Source of the DNA: Thermoplasmata archaeon
Lineage (GTDB): Archaea > Thermoplasmatota > Thermoplasmata > Thermoplasmatales > Thermoplasmataceae
Assembly (NCBI GenBank): GCA_021835185.1
Contig: JAKBQO010000025.1
Coordinates: 1-13,837 of the forward strand
Length of the DNA stretch: 13,837 nt
Direction: 5' to 3'
Part shown: positions 1 through 7,058 of the stretch, one piece after another
Numbering within the stretch: the first letter of the stretch is position 1
Layout: the number at the start of each line of letters is the position of its first letter
The notes under the pieces: model-generated
Seen by the model: only the letters and a program-made list of their open reading frames with translations
Databases searched by the model: none
Told to the model about the DNA's origin: nothing
Program-made: the position numbers and the translations under genes

Positions 1-666
1 ATGGACATAGTTCCAGGTGAAAGGGTAGCCATTGTTGGAGAGACCGGTGCTGGAAAAACCACACTGGTAAATATTATTTCGGGGTTATACAAGAACTATA
101 CAGGCCATGCATACCTGGACGGAACAGAATTAAAAGATATTGATGACAAGCTGATAAGGGAAAAAATTGGCATAGTCTCACAGGATGCAATACTGTTTTC
201 CGGAACTATCAGGTATAACATAACAATGGGAAAGGATTATACTGATGACCAGGTAAGGAATGCAGCAAAACTTTCCATGCTTGATGATTTCATTGACAGC
301 CTTCCGTCAGGCTATGATACGCCGGTTGGTGAGAGGGGCATAACACTCTCCGGAGGGCAAAAACAGAGGATGGCTATTGCCAGGATAATAATCAGGAATC
401 CACAGATTATTATATTCGACGATTCCACATCAAATCTGGATGCGGACACAGAGACCAGGTTTTTGAATACAATTCAAGGATTCATCGCAGGAAAAACCAC
501 CATAATAATAAGCCATAAAATTTCATCTGTGATGCTGGCTGAGAGGGCATATGTTATTGAAAAGGGAAGGGTTACTGAATATGGCTATATTAAGGACTTG
601 ATAAAGAGCAATGGTTCTTTCTCCGATATATTTGCCGGGAAGTTCAGGGGTGATGCGATTGAATAA
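1..666 (+). CDS. ABC exporter half-transporter, C-terminal nucleotide-binding domain (5' truncated by window)
   Basis: This is the ATPase domain of an ABC exporter half; it would power export of an unknown substrate across the cytoplasmic membrane. In-frame numbering from base 1 gives Walker A GETGAGKTT at residues 13-21, the Q-loop glutamine at 61, the signature LSGGQ at 116-120, Walker B ending at D140 and the switch histidine at H172. The ATG at base 1 lies inside the domain, so the real start and the six-helix membrane domain must be upstream of the window. The residue after Walker B is D141 instead of the usual catalytic glutamate, as in the degenerate subunit of heterodimeric exporters such as TM287. 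The next gene starts before this one ends and supplies a full partner subunit, so the two probably form one heterodimer. Substrate cannot be told. Confidence 0.93.
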   Translation: MDIVPGERVAIVGETGAGKTTLVNIISGLYKNYTGHAYLDGTELKDIDDKLIREKIGIVSQDAILFSGTIRYNITMGKDYTDDQVRNAAKLSMLDDFIDSLPSGYDTPVGERGITLSGGQKQRMAIARIIIRNPQIIIFDDSTSNLDADTETRFLNTIQGFIAGKTTIIISHKISSVMLAERAYVIEKGRVTEYGYIKDLIKSNGSFSDIFAGKFRGDAIE

Positions 667-2368
667 TTATTTTATCAGGCTTTTAAAAGAGATACTTGCA
701 TATAAAAGGAATTCCACAATAATTATTTCCGCCATACTGGCGTCATCTGTAATAGCAATGATCGGGCCTTACATAATAGGTATAGCTACAGATTCTATTA
801 TAGCCCTGAAATTTAAAATACTTATAATTCTGGCGGTACTATATCTTGGCATTTATATAATAAATTATATAGCAGAAAACAGGCGGACTAAATACATGAT
901 GAATACATCCCAGGCCGTAATAAAGGGGCTCAGAGACAGGGCATTCAGGAATCTTCAGTACGTACCATTAAAATACTATGCAGGCAAGAATGCCGGGCAG
1001 ATTATAAGCAGGATAACCAATGATGCTGAAACACTTTCAGATTTTCTTACATTCCAGCTTCCACAGGTAGTTGCAGGCATAGCTGGAATTATAGCTTCCA
1101 TATTTATTATGATCTACCTTGACCCACTACTTACAGTATACGCTGTTATTATTATCCCGATGCTGCTTGCAACTGTATTTCTTATGAATAAAAGAATTAA
1201 ATTCAATTACATGAATGTGAGGAGAAGGATAGCAGAGCTTACAGGCAATGTAGGAGAATCTATTAACGGGGTAAAAGCAATAAAAAGCTCCGGAACAGAA
1301 GATGTTTTCAATGATAATTTTGAAACTGTCAACTCAAATAATTATGAAGCCAATATACGCGCAGTGCGGCTTACCTCACTGTTTTCAAGCATAGTCCAGA
1401 TTATAGAAGGGCTTGGTATAATGATAGTACTCTATGAAGGTGGTGCAGAGGTTTTTGGCAGGGTTATAAGTATTGGAATCCTTGTATCCTTTATTGTCTA
1501 TGTCCAGAGCTTTTTCAACCCTATTGTCCAACTGTCCCAGTTCTATAATTCATACCAGTCTTCCTCCATAGCAATAGAGAGAATTTACCGCATAATAGAT
1601 GAAGAAAATGATTATACAACCAACGGTTCTAACATACCTGCATTCACGGACAAGCTCAAATTCAACAATGTCACATTTTCCTATGGGAAAGAGAGGATAA
1701 TAGACAATCTTTCCATGGTTATTGAAAAAGGCAAGAGGATAGCAATAATAGGAAAAACAGGCGCAGGAAAAACCACCATATCAAATCTTATATTGAATTT
1801 TTACAAACCTGACACCGGAACAATAACCATGGATGGGGTGGATATAAATAACTTTAATACCATGGAATACAGAAAGCTTTTTGGGGTAATTTTGCAGGAT
1901 CCGTTCCTATTCGATGGAACTATACTTGAAAATATAAGATTTGCAGATTATTCCATTCCGGAAGAGGAAATAAAAGAAAAAATCTCCAGCCTCGGGCTTG
2001 ACAGCATTATCGGGCCTCTGGGGTTATATGCTAATGTAGGTGAACGTGGGTCCAATCTTTCCGAAGGGCAAAGGCAGGCAGTTTCAATATTAAGGGCAGC
2101 TGTTAATAACCCGCAGATCATAATAATGGATGAGGCCACATCACAGCTGGATATGAAAAATGAATCTATAATTCAGAGTGCAATATTCAAATTTATGGAG
2201 GGAAAAACTATAATTATCATAGCACACCATCTCCAGACTATAATACATTCTGATTATATATATTACATAGACAGGGGCAAAACGCTGGAAGAGGGCGAAC
2301 CTGACATGTTAATGGGTGAAGGGACGAGATTCTATGATCTTTACATAAAAAATAAATTACTGATTTAA
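653..2368 (+). CDS. ABC exporter half-transporter (membrane domain plus ATPase), partner of the upstream gene
   Basis: This is a complete half-exporter of 571 residues, close to the usual 570-600. Numbered from the ATG at 653, about six hydrophobic segments lie near residues 23-47, 51-73, 138-158, 159-178, 244-262 and 268-290. The ATPase follows: Walker A GKTGAGKTT at 367-375, Q-loop Q415, signature LSEGQ at 469-473, Walker B D493 with catalytic E494, and switch histidine H525. The LSEGQ signature departs from LSGGQ while the glutamate is intact, which is the pattern of the TM288-like partner in asymmetric exporters. The start at 653 overlaps the upstream gene by 14 bp. An in-frame ATG at 611 would add 14 residues from sequence that codes for the upstream gene and is less likely; GTG at 650 is also possible. 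The family call is firm; substrate is unknown. Confidence 0.93.
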   Translation: MRLNNYFIRLLKEILAYKRNSTIIISAILASSVIAMIGPYIIGIATDSIIALKFKILIILAVLYLGIYIINYIAENRRTKYMMNTSQAVIKGLRDRAFRNLQYVPLKYYAGKNAGQIISRITNDAETLSDFLTFQLPQVVAGIAGIIASIFIMIYLDPLLTVYAVIIIPMLLATVFLMNKRIKFNYMNVRRRIAELTGNVGESINGVKAIKSSGTEDVFNDNFETVNSNNYEANIRAVRLTSLFSSIVQIIEGLGIMIVLYEGGAEVFGRVISIGILVSFIVYVQSFFNPIVQLSQFYNSYQSSSIAIERIYRIIDEENDYTTNGSNIPAFTDKLKFNNVTFSYGKERIIDNLSMVIEKGKRIAIIGKTGAGKTTISNLILNFYKPDTGTITMDGVDINNFNTMEYRKLFGVILQDPFLFDGTILENIRFADYSIPEEEIKEKISSLGLDSIIGPLGLYANVGERGSNLSEGQRQAVSILRAAVNNPQIIIMDEATSQLDMKNESIIQSAIFKFMEGKTIIIIAHHLQTIIHSDYIYYIDRGKTLEEGEPDMLMGEGTRFYDLYIKNKLLI

Positions 2369-2742
2369 TCCTCCTTTTTATGATCCGGGGAGGGTATTTT
2401 TACCAGCTTTCCTTTTACCTTATCCGGATCATACCGTTTATCCAGTTCTTTCATTTTCTGCCTGTAGGCACCCTCAAGGTTAAAATGCAGGTGATCTGCA
2501 ATGGCAAAGCATGAAAACAATATATCCGAGACTTCATTTTTTATCATTTCCAGTGATTTATTGTCCTTGCCATTCAATATGTTATTTTCAAATTCCTTAT
2601 CCCTCCATAATAAAATTTCCAAAAGTTCATTGGATTCTACAGAGCAATTCATTGCAAGGTCTTTTATTGTGTGGAACTTCCTCCAGTCTCTTTTATCTAT
2701 AAATTCAGAAGCTATGCCTTCCAATTCTTTAATATCTGACAT
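2365..2742 (-). CDS. MazG-like nucleotide pyrophosphohydrolase (dCTPase/RS21-C6 type)
   Basis: This 125-residue protein belongs by inspection to the all-alpha NTP pyrophosphatase superfamily, which hydrolyses (d)NTPs to monophosphates and cleans up the nucleotide pool. The N-terminal RDWRKFHT (residues 18-25) matches the conserved block of the RS21-C6/dCTPase branch. The Mg-binding acids appear as E36-x-x-E39 and E70-x-x-D73, the expected ExxE and ExxD pair. The KRYD stretch at 102-105 near the C-terminus is also typical. Its stop codon overlaps the stop region of the ABC exporter gene by 4 bp, tail to tail. A TATA-like box lies about 24 bp upstream of the ATG at 2742, so the mRNA may be leaderless. 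Substrate preference (dCTP or another nucleotide) is inferred from family only. Confidence 0.85.
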   Translation of the reverse strand: MSDIKELEGIASEFIDKRDWRKFHTIKDLAMNCSVESNELLEILLWRDKEFENNILNGKDNKSLEMIKNEVSDILFSCFAIADHLHFNLEGAYRQKMKELDKRYDPDKVKGKLVKIPSPDHKKED

Positions 2743-2760
2743 GTTATGGTATTTAATAAA

Positions 2761-2770
2761 TTAATAAATA
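2761..2770 (-). promoter_or_regulatory. TATA-like box of the MazG-like gene
   Basis: On the minus strand this reads TATTTATTAA and is centred about 24 bp upstream of the ATG at 2742. The spacing predicts transcription starting at or next to the start codon. The region is very AT-rich, so the exact box is uncertain. Confidence 0.4.
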
Positions 2771-2950
2771 GTTGACTGGAATGTTGGAATATTCCTTATC
2801 ATTTTTTAAACTCTGAAATGATAATTTTGAACTTATTGTAAACTCTGGTTGTGCAGTAACTTTTTATAAAGCTGTAAAATGAAAGTTTTATCCTAATTTT
2901 ATAAAAATCCGGTCTGTAGTGTATAAAGAAACTGATAAATTATGGATTTT

Positions 2951-2977
2951 TAAAAAAGCAGTATTAAGAGAAAACAA
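2951..2977 (-). terminator. T-rich terminator of tRNA-Leu
   Basis: Read on the minus strand, the tRNA gene is followed within a few bases by TTTTCTCTT (2969-2977) and then by a TTTTTTA run (2951-2957). Oligo-T tracts of this kind end transcription by archaeal RNA polymerase. No hairpin is needed or evident. Confidence 0.45.
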
Positions 2978-2980
2978 TAG

Positions 2981-3065
2981 TGCGGAGGGTCGGATTTGAA
3001 CCGGCGAACCCCTTTGGGAATAGATTTTGAGTCTATCACCTTTAGCCTGACTCGGTAACCTCCGC
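2981..3065 (-). tRNA. tRNA-Leu (anticodon CAA)
   Basis: This class II tRNA reads codon UUG. On the minus strand the acceptor stem GCGGAGG (3065-3059) pairs with CCTCCGC (2988-2982), and 2981 gives discriminator A73. The anticodon arm is ATAGA / CTCAAAA / TCTAT, placing CAA at 3029-3027. A long variable arm with a CCC/GGG stem is diagnostic of Leu here. The T-loop is TTCAAAT. CCA is not encoded and no intron is present. One oddity is a C50-A64 mismatch in the T stem. A TATA box sits 26 bp upstream of the mature 5' end. Confidence 0.96.
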
Positions 3066-3086
3066 TTGCACTGATATTGCATCATA

Positions 3087-3095
3087 TATTATAAA
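3087..3095 (-). promoter_or_regulatory. TATA box of tRNA-Leu
   Basis: The minus strand reads TTTATAATA, centred 26 bp before the mature tRNA 5' end at 3065. It directly abuts the TATA box of the divergent Pcc1-like gene. Confidence 0.6.
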
Positions 3096-3103
3096 TTTTA
3101 TAA
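3096..3103 (+). promoter_or_regulatory. TATA box of the Pcc1-like gene
   Basis: TTTTATAA is centred 25.5 bp upstream of the ATG at 3125. This favours 3125 as a leaderless start over the in-frame ATG at 3107, which would lie upstream of the predicted transcription start. Confidence 0.5.
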
Positions 3104-3124
3104 TGAATGTTATTATTACTGTTT

Positions 3125-3331
3125 ATGGAGCTATGCATTTCAATAGATGAAGATAACTGTAATGCACTGTATAATTCATTAATTCAGGACAATAATCAGG
3201 ATATAGAAATGGAATGCACTAACAATAAACTTATAATAAAAATAATAAATGTAAAATTAAGTTCCATCTACAATCTTGTAGATGATATTATAAGGGACTA
3301 TGAGACATATAAAAAAGTCGGTGAATTATAA
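3125..3331 (+). CDS. KEOPS complex subunit Pcc1-like protein
   Basis: This 68-residue protein resembles archaeal Pcc1, the small dimerising subunit of the KEOPS complex that helps make the t6A modification on ANN-decoding tRNAs. What I see is the family's general pattern: a short strand-helix start, then a strand with alternating hydrophobics (NKLIIKIINVKL, residues 34-45), then a helix ending in YETYKKV near residues 58-64. The length is slightly below the usual 75-90 residues. Starting at 3107 would add six hydrophobic residues, but the promoter position argues for 3125. It diverges from tRNA-Leu and converges on the first tfb gene with a 3-bp gap. The family is small and weakly conserved, so the assignment is probable, not certain; a profile search would settle it. 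Confidence 0.65.
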   Translation: MELCISIDEDNCNALYNSLIQDNNQDIEMECTNNKLIIKIINVKLSSIYNLVDDIIRDYETYKKVGEL

Positions 3332-3334
3332 AAT

Positions 3335-4270
3335 TCACTCCTCAATTGTTAAATTGAGTTTTTCTGTCAGTTCCTTATATCTGTTTCTAATAGTTACCTC
3401 AGTAACACCGGCTACTTCAGCAATTGCCCTCTGGGTTCTTCTTTCCCCTGTGATGAGAGATGCTATATATATTGCAGCTGCTGCAACTCCTGTAGGCCCT
3501 TTTCCAGATGTCAGGTCATTGTCTATTGCCATTTTTAATATTTCCTCAGCCCTCTTCCTGGCTTCCATTGATAATCTAAGCTTGGAACAGAATCTGTTCA
3601 CGTAGTCATCGGGTTTTGATGGGAGTATATTCAGTTTCAGGTATCTGGCCATAATTCTGTATGTCCTGCCTATTTCTTTCTTCTTTACCCTTGTAACAGA
3701 TGCAATTTCATCCAGTGTCCTTGGAACATTTGTAATTCTGCATGCTGCATAAATTGATCCGGCTACGACTCCCTCTATGGACCTGCCCCTGATCATATTC
3801 TGCTTAACTGCTTTTCTGTAGATAACTGCAGATGTTTCACGGACATCATTGGGTATGCTCAGGTTTGAAGCCATTCTTTCCAGTTCCTGCAATGCCTGTG
3901 AAAGATTCCGCTCTGCTGCATTTGATACCTTTATTCTCTTCTGCCACTTCCTGAGCCTGTACAGCTGTGCCCTGTTTCTTGTTGGTATTGATTTCCCATA
4001 TGAATCTTTGTTTTTCCATGAAATATCTGTGGATAATCCCTTGTCATGGATCGTGTATGTCATTGGAGAACCTGTCCTGGCCCTGCTTTCACTCTGTTCT
4101 GAGTCGAAAGCCCTCCATTCCGGCCCTTCATCAATATAACTGTCATCTATGACAAGGCCACAGTTGGAGCAAACTAATTCACCACGTTCATAATCTCTTA
4201 CTAACTGTGAAGAACCGCACTCAGGACACTTGTCTATCTCATAAATATTTTTTTTCTTTTCTGTTGCCAT
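3335..4270 (-). CDS. tfb: Transcription initiation factor IIB (TFB), first paralogue
   Basis: TFB bridges TBP-TATA complexes and RNA polymerase and recognises the BRE at archaeal promoters. The 311-residue protein has an N-terminal zinc ribbon with C15/C18 and C34/C37. The B-reader/linker follows with GPEWRAFD at 49-56, RTGSP at 65-69 and HDKGLST at 75-81. Two cyclin folds lie at about 115-205 and 217-305, the second ending in the BRE-contacting helix [13 protein letters not shown] (289-301). All landmarks are intact. It lies 9 bp after gar1, and an AAGGTGAT Shine-Dalgarno overlapping the gar1 stop places the start at 4270. A gar1-tfb pair is a familiar euryarchaeal arrangement. It is about 60% identical by eye to the divergent tfb at 4711. 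Confidence 0.97.
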   Translation of the reverse strand: MATEKKKNIYEIDKCPECGSSQLVRDYERGELVCSNCGLVIDDSYIDEGPEWRAFDSEQSESRARTGSPMTYTIHDKGLSTDISWKNKDSYGKSIPTRNRAQLYRLRKWQKRIKVSNAAERNLSQALQELERMASNLSIPNDVRETSAVIYRKAVKQNMIRGRSIEGVVAGSIYAACRITNVPRTLDEIASVTRVKKKEIGRTYRIMARYLKLNILPSKPDDYVNRFCSKLRLSMEARKRAEEILKMAIDNDLTSGKGPTGVAAAAIYIASLITGERRTQRAIAEVAGVTEVTIRNRYKELTEKLNLTIEE

Positions 4271-4273
4271 TTT

Positions 4274-4281
4274 ATCACCTT
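4274..4281 (-). promoter_or_regulatory. Shine-Dalgarno site of the first tfb
   Basis: The minus strand reads AAGGTGAT three bases before the ATG at 4270. It is a near-perfect complement to the archaeal 16S 3' end. It overlaps the gar1 stop codon, which indicates internal initiation within a gar1-tfb transcript. Confidence 0.75.
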
Positions 4282-4492
4282 AACATTTAATATATACCTT
4301 CTGGATATTATCATCCTTGCTGGCTATATATGCGAGTGCATATGGACCTGATACAGGGCCTAATATTTTTGTTACTTTTCCTATAACGGCATCATATTCA
4401 TTAACCAGTTTGTTATGGAGTCCGATACAGTCATTCACCCTCAATAATACCTCATTATTGAATTTATGTACTATTGTGCACTCAGTTTTCAT
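4280..4492 (-). CDS. gar1: H/ACA ribonucleoprotein subunit Gar1
   Basis: Gar1 is the non-catalytic subunit of the H/ACA RNP that, with Cbf5, Nop10 and L7Ae, makes guide-directed pseudouridines in rRNA. The 70-residue protein shows the Gar1/Naf1 beta-barrel core: IGKV at 37-40 and LGPVSGPYA at 44-52, ending in a KVYIK strand. An in-frame ATG at 4510 would add six residues, but GAGGTG lies just before the ATG at 4492 and a TATA-like box is about 28 bp upstream of it. Both favour 4492, though they suggest different modes (Shine-Dalgarno or nearly leaderless). It is the first gene of an operon with tfb. The length is near the archaeal norm of 70-80. Confidence 0.88.
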   Translation of the reverse strand: MKTECTIVHKFNNEVLLRVNDCIGLHNKLVNEYDAVIGKVTKILGPVSGPYALAYIASKDDNIQKVYIKC

Positions 4493-4516
4493 ATACACCT
4501 CTATATGCAAATTGAG

Positions 4517-4523
4517 TATATAA
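4517..4523 (-). promoter_or_regulatory. TATA box candidate of the gar1-tfb operon
   Basis: The minus strand reads TTATATA, centred 28 bp before the gar1 ATG at 4492. A second candidate, TTTAATAATA at about 4534-4543, would give a roughly 20-nt leader that includes the GAGGTG motif. The sequence does not decide between them. Confidence 0.4.
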
Positions 4524-4666
4524 GCATTACGTAATATTATTAAAACTACCTGTTATGATATTAAAATATTCGTGTATAAACATGTATATTACGGCATTTA
4601 CTTAATTGTTATACAGTTTATCAGTAAATTTTTATAGCCAATTTTAGCTCCAAAATATAATAAAAC

Positions 4667-4674
4667 TTTAATAC
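4667..4674 (+). promoter_or_regulatory. TATA-like box of the second tfb
   Basis: TTTAATAC is centred about 40 bp before the ATG at 4711. It predicts a transcription start near 4696 and a short leader of about 15 nt containing GGGTG at 4701-4705 as a weak Shine-Dalgarno. The 188-bp divergent interval between gar1 and this gene contains no other gene. Confidence 0.35.
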
Positions 4675-4710
4675 TTAATGTAATATCTATTTTAATATTT
4701 GGGTGTGTCT

Positions 4711-5628
4711 ATGAAAACAGATGAAGTTAAGAATTGTCCTGAATGCGGGTCAATTCATTTGGTTAAGGATTATGACAGGGGTGAATTGACATGCTATGAT
4801 TGTGGGATTGTTATAGAAGATTCCCTGATAGATCAGGGGCCTGAATGGCGTGCATTTGATTCTGAACAGGATGGGAAGAGGTCAAGAACCGGGTCACCTA
4901 TGAGTTTTTTAAGCCACGACAAGGGGCTTGCTACAGAAATATCATGGTCAAATAAGGACTATTATGGAAAGCGGATTCCGCATAAAAACAGGTCGCAGAT
5001 ATACCGTGTAAGGAAATGGCATCAGAGGATAAGGGTTAGCAATGCTGCCGAAAGAAACCTGGCACTGGCGCTCCAGGTTTTAAATGAGGACGGGGCAAAA
5101 CTTGGAATTCCGAAAGATATCAAAGAAAGTGCTGCACTGATTTATAGAAAGGCTGTTGAAAAAAACCTTATCAGGGGAAGGAGCATAGAAAGCATTGTAT
5201 GCGCATCCATTTACGCATCCTGCAGGATGATCAATATACCCAGAACACTTGATGAAATTTCAAAGGTTTCCGAGGTCAATAAGAAAAAAATTGGAAAAAC
5301 TTACCGCCATCTTGCCAAGGAACTGGCACTTAATCTACAGCCAACAACTCCATATTCATATGTATCACAGTTTTGCAATAAACTGGACCTGGACAAGCAG
5401 GTTATAATGGACAGCGAGCATATAATCAGGCTTGCCGGAGAATCAGGTCTATCTACTGGAAAGGGGCCAACTGGCATAGCTGCTGCAGCCATATACATCG
5501 CAGCCATGAAAAACGGTAAACAGCGTACGCAGAAGGATGTTGCCCGTGTGTCCGGAGTTACCGAGGTAACCATCAGAAACCGTTACAAGGAAATTAGCAA
5601 AAAGCTCGGAATAGATGATGTAGATTAA
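4711..5628 (+). CDS. tfb: Transcription initiation factor IIB (TFB), second paralogue
   Basis: This is a second complete TFB of 305 residues. Numbered from the ATG at 4711, the zinc ribbon cysteines are C9/C12 and C28/C31, followed by [13 protein letters not shown] and HDKGLAT, then two cyclin folds. The final [12 protein letters not shown] helix is identical to that of the first paralogue, so promoter recognition is likely similar. Differences cluster in the second cyclin fold and at the N-terminus, which lacks the EKKKNIYE stretch. An upstream TTG at 4699 and GTG at 4705 are in frame; ATG 4711 is preferred because GGGTG lies five bases before it. The gene is divergent from gar1-tfb. Both copies appear functional, suggesting condition-specific TFB use; that role is inference. 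Confidence 0.96.
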   Translation: MKTDEVKNCPECGSIHLVKDYDRGELTCYDCGIVIEDSLIDQGPEWRAFDSEQDGKRSRTGSPMSFLSHDKGLATEISWSNKDYYGKRIPHKNRSQIYRVRKWHQRIRVSNAAERNLALALQVLNEDGAKLGIPKDIKESAALIYRKAVEKNLIRGRSIESIVCASIYASCRMINIPRTLDEISKVSEVNKKKIGKTYRHLAKELALNLQPTTPYSYVSQFCNKLDLDKQVIMDSEHIIRLAGESGLSTGKGPTGIAAAAIYIAAMKNGKQRTQKDVARVSGVTEVTIRNRYKEISKKLGIDDVD

Positions 5629-5660
5629 AATCCTGACGTATCAAATTAAACTTTATTGTT
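5629..5660. terminator. AT-rich convergent terminator region between tfb and trmI
   Basis: This 32-bp interval separates two convergent genes. The plus strand carries CTTTATTGTTTTAT running into the trmI end, and the minus strand carries a TTTAATTTG tract. Either could act as an oligo-T terminator, but the tracts are imperfect. Confidence 0.3.
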
Positions 5661-6401
5661 TTATATAGAGGAAGTCCGGACTCCTATGGATATAAAAGCT
5701 GTATGGTCTATTATATTGTTATCGGGCCTGGTTGCATTTTCCCGAACAATAATGTTGCGTTTTATCAGTTCCACTGTTTCCAGCACATAAAAATTTAGCT
5801 TCTTCATGGCTATAACATTCTTTTCTGCTTGATTAAAATTGGGAGAGTAAGTAACAAGGTAGCCTCCCGGCACGATATGTTTCTTCATATTTTCTACCGC
5901 ATCCCATGGATCAGGTATATCAAGTATAGCAGCATCATATTTGCCAGGCAAATTATCTGACCTGATATCTCCATGAATGGTCTCCCAGTTATCCGGTAGC
6001 ATAAATCTCTCCACGTTGCCCCTTGCAATATCTATAGTGCTTTTGTTTATATCCATTGTAACCAGTTTGCCTTTACTTCCTATTGCTTTCAGGATTGAGT
6101 AGCTTAAAGACCCTGTTCCAGCGCCAGCTTCAAGGATGCATGTACCGGGGAGTATTCCCGCAGCATGTATTATGTAAGATGTATCCAGTGGCAATACTGC
6201 CTGGGTATTTCTTCCGGAAATTTCATTAAAAAATTGAGAGTCTGGCTTCAATGCTATAAATTCTCTGTTTTTTAACCTTACAATGTCTCCAGGTTCGATA
6301 AATGAATTCTTTGGAAGGTTTATCCGATCTTTTCCAAAAAAGGCTATAAGGTTCTTTTCATCCAGAATCCCGGATATTTCCTCTGATTTTAATATTAACA
6401 T
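5661..6401 (-). CDS. trmI: tRNA (adenine-N1)-methyltransferase TrmI
   Basis: TrmI uses S-adenosylmethionine to methylate N1 of adenine in the tRNA T-loop (A58, and A57 as well in some archaea), which stabilises tRNA. The 246-residue protein has a small N-terminal beta domain (about 1-60). The Rossmann methyltransferase follows: SAM motif I EAGAGTGSLS at 91-100, the acidic end of the next strand at D117, motif IV LDIPDPW at 160-166, and VPGGYLVTYSP at 177-187. A C-terminal HTAF at 233-236 matches the TrmI/Gcd14 family. Its ATG lies 10 bp downstream of the guaAa stop, with only a partial GTGAT Shine-Dalgarno, so the two genes are probably co-transcribed. The length is typical. Confidence 0.9.
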   Translation of the reverse strand: MLILKSEEISGILDEKNLIAFFGKDRINLPKNSFIEPGDIVRLKNREFIALKPDSQFFNEISGRNTQAVLPLDTSYIIHAAGILPGTCILEAGAGTGSLSYSILKAIGSKGKLVTMDINKSTIDIARGNVERFMLPDNWETIHGDIRSDNLPGKYDAAILDIPDPWDAVENMKKHIVPGGYLVTYSPNFNQAEKNVIAMKKLNFYVLETVELIKRNIIVRENATRPDNNIIDHTAFISIGVRTSSI

Positions 6402-6411
6402 TTATTATCAC

Positions 6412-6978
6412 TTATTTCCTGCAAACCTCAATAAAATTCTTGAAAATTTCAGTTCCATGCTCAGTATTATTTACCTCAGGATGGAACTGGACTGCAAAAA
6501 TATCTTTGGTTTTGTGGTAGAAAGCCTGCACCTTGCATGTATCTGATGAGGCACAGAGAACATATTCATCGGATAAATTCTTAATTTCGTCGTTATGGCT
6601 TTCCCAGGCGTTAATGGTTTCAGGTATGCCGGTAAATATTGATTCACTTTTAATAAATGTAACCTTCTTTTTTCCATACTCAGGATGAATTGCTTTGCTT
6701 ACAGTTGCACCGGAATTAAGGGCGATAAATTGTGCTCCAACACATATGCCAAGGATGGGATAACTATGGGTTTCTATATATTGTTTTATATATCCAAGTT
6801 TCCCCACCTCAGAGTCAATACTTGCAGGCCCTCCTGAAAGCACCAGCCCATCAAGCCCGTCCAGGCTTGTGTTATCAACTGTGTTAGGGTATATTTCGGA
6901 ATCCACGCCAAATGACCTGATAACTCTCCACTCTCTATGGGTCCACTGGCCACCATTATCAATAACGCCTATCTTCAT
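6412..6978 (-). CDS. guaAa: GMP synthase glutaminase subunit (GuaAa)
   Basis: This type I glutamine amidotransferase releases ammonia from glutamine for a separate GMP synthetase subunit that aminates XMP to GMP; the split form is archaeal. From the ATG at 6978 the protein has 188 residues. It begins MKIGVIDNGGQWTHR, with oxyanion region LSGGP at 47-51, nucleophile C79 in GICVGAQ, and H166/E168 in QFHPE. The C-terminal GTEIFKNF is also typical. The usual GICLGHQ reads GICVGAQ here, so the position after glycine is alanine, not histidine; the catalytic triad is intact. In-frame ATGs upstream (to 6999) are less likely because a TATA box is centred 25.5 bp before 6978, fitting a leaderless start. 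The synthetase partner is not in the window. Confidence 0.92.
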   Translation of the reverse strand: MKIGVIDNGGQWTHREWRVIRSFGVDSEIYPNTVDNTSLDGLDGLVLSGGPASIDSEVGKLGYIKQYIETHSYPILGICVGAQFIALNSGATVSKAIHPEYGKKKVTFIKSESIFTGIPETINAWESHNDEIKNLSDEYVLCASSDTCKVQAFYHKTKDIFAVQFHPEVNNTEHGTEIFKNFIEVCRK

Positions 6979-6999
6979 TTCTTGATAATACATTTCCAA

Positions 7000-7007
7000 T
7001 ATTTAAA
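7000..7007 (-). promoter_or_regulatory. TATA box of the guaAa-trmI operon
   Basis: The minus strand reads TTTAAATA, centred 25.5 bp upstream of the ATG at 6978, which is the spacing of a leaderless archaeal promoter. It is the basis for choosing 6978 over upstream ATGs. Confidence 0.55.
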
Positions 7008-7058
7008 TTGCTGGCTACACTTTTTTTCATTTAAAAACCATCCGGTATAACGATAATA

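Noticed and set aside
611..652. Longer start for the second ABC exporter gene at ATG 611
   Set aside because: The extra 14 residues come from sequence coding for the upstream gene in another frame, and exporters normally start close to the first elbow helix; ATG 653 fits better.
2786..2795. GGAATATTCC palindrome as an operator for the MazG-like gene
   Set aside because: A 10-bp AT-rich palindrome is common by chance and lies upstream of the predicted TATA box with no second copy.
2743..2980. C/D-box guide RNA between the MazG-like gene and tRNA-Leu (AATGATAA near 2817)
   Set aside because: No matching D, C' and D' boxes at proper spacing; apart from the MazG promoter and tRNA terminator I see nothing in this interval.
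2888..3085. Minus-strand 65-codon open frame across the tRNA
   Set aside because: It is fully explained by the tRNA-Leu gene and its flanks.
5301..5573. Minus-strand frame inside the second tfb, and similar antisense frames inside tfb, DUF255 and arcA
   Set aside because: They lie opposite conserved coding sequence and have no family features or promoters of their own.
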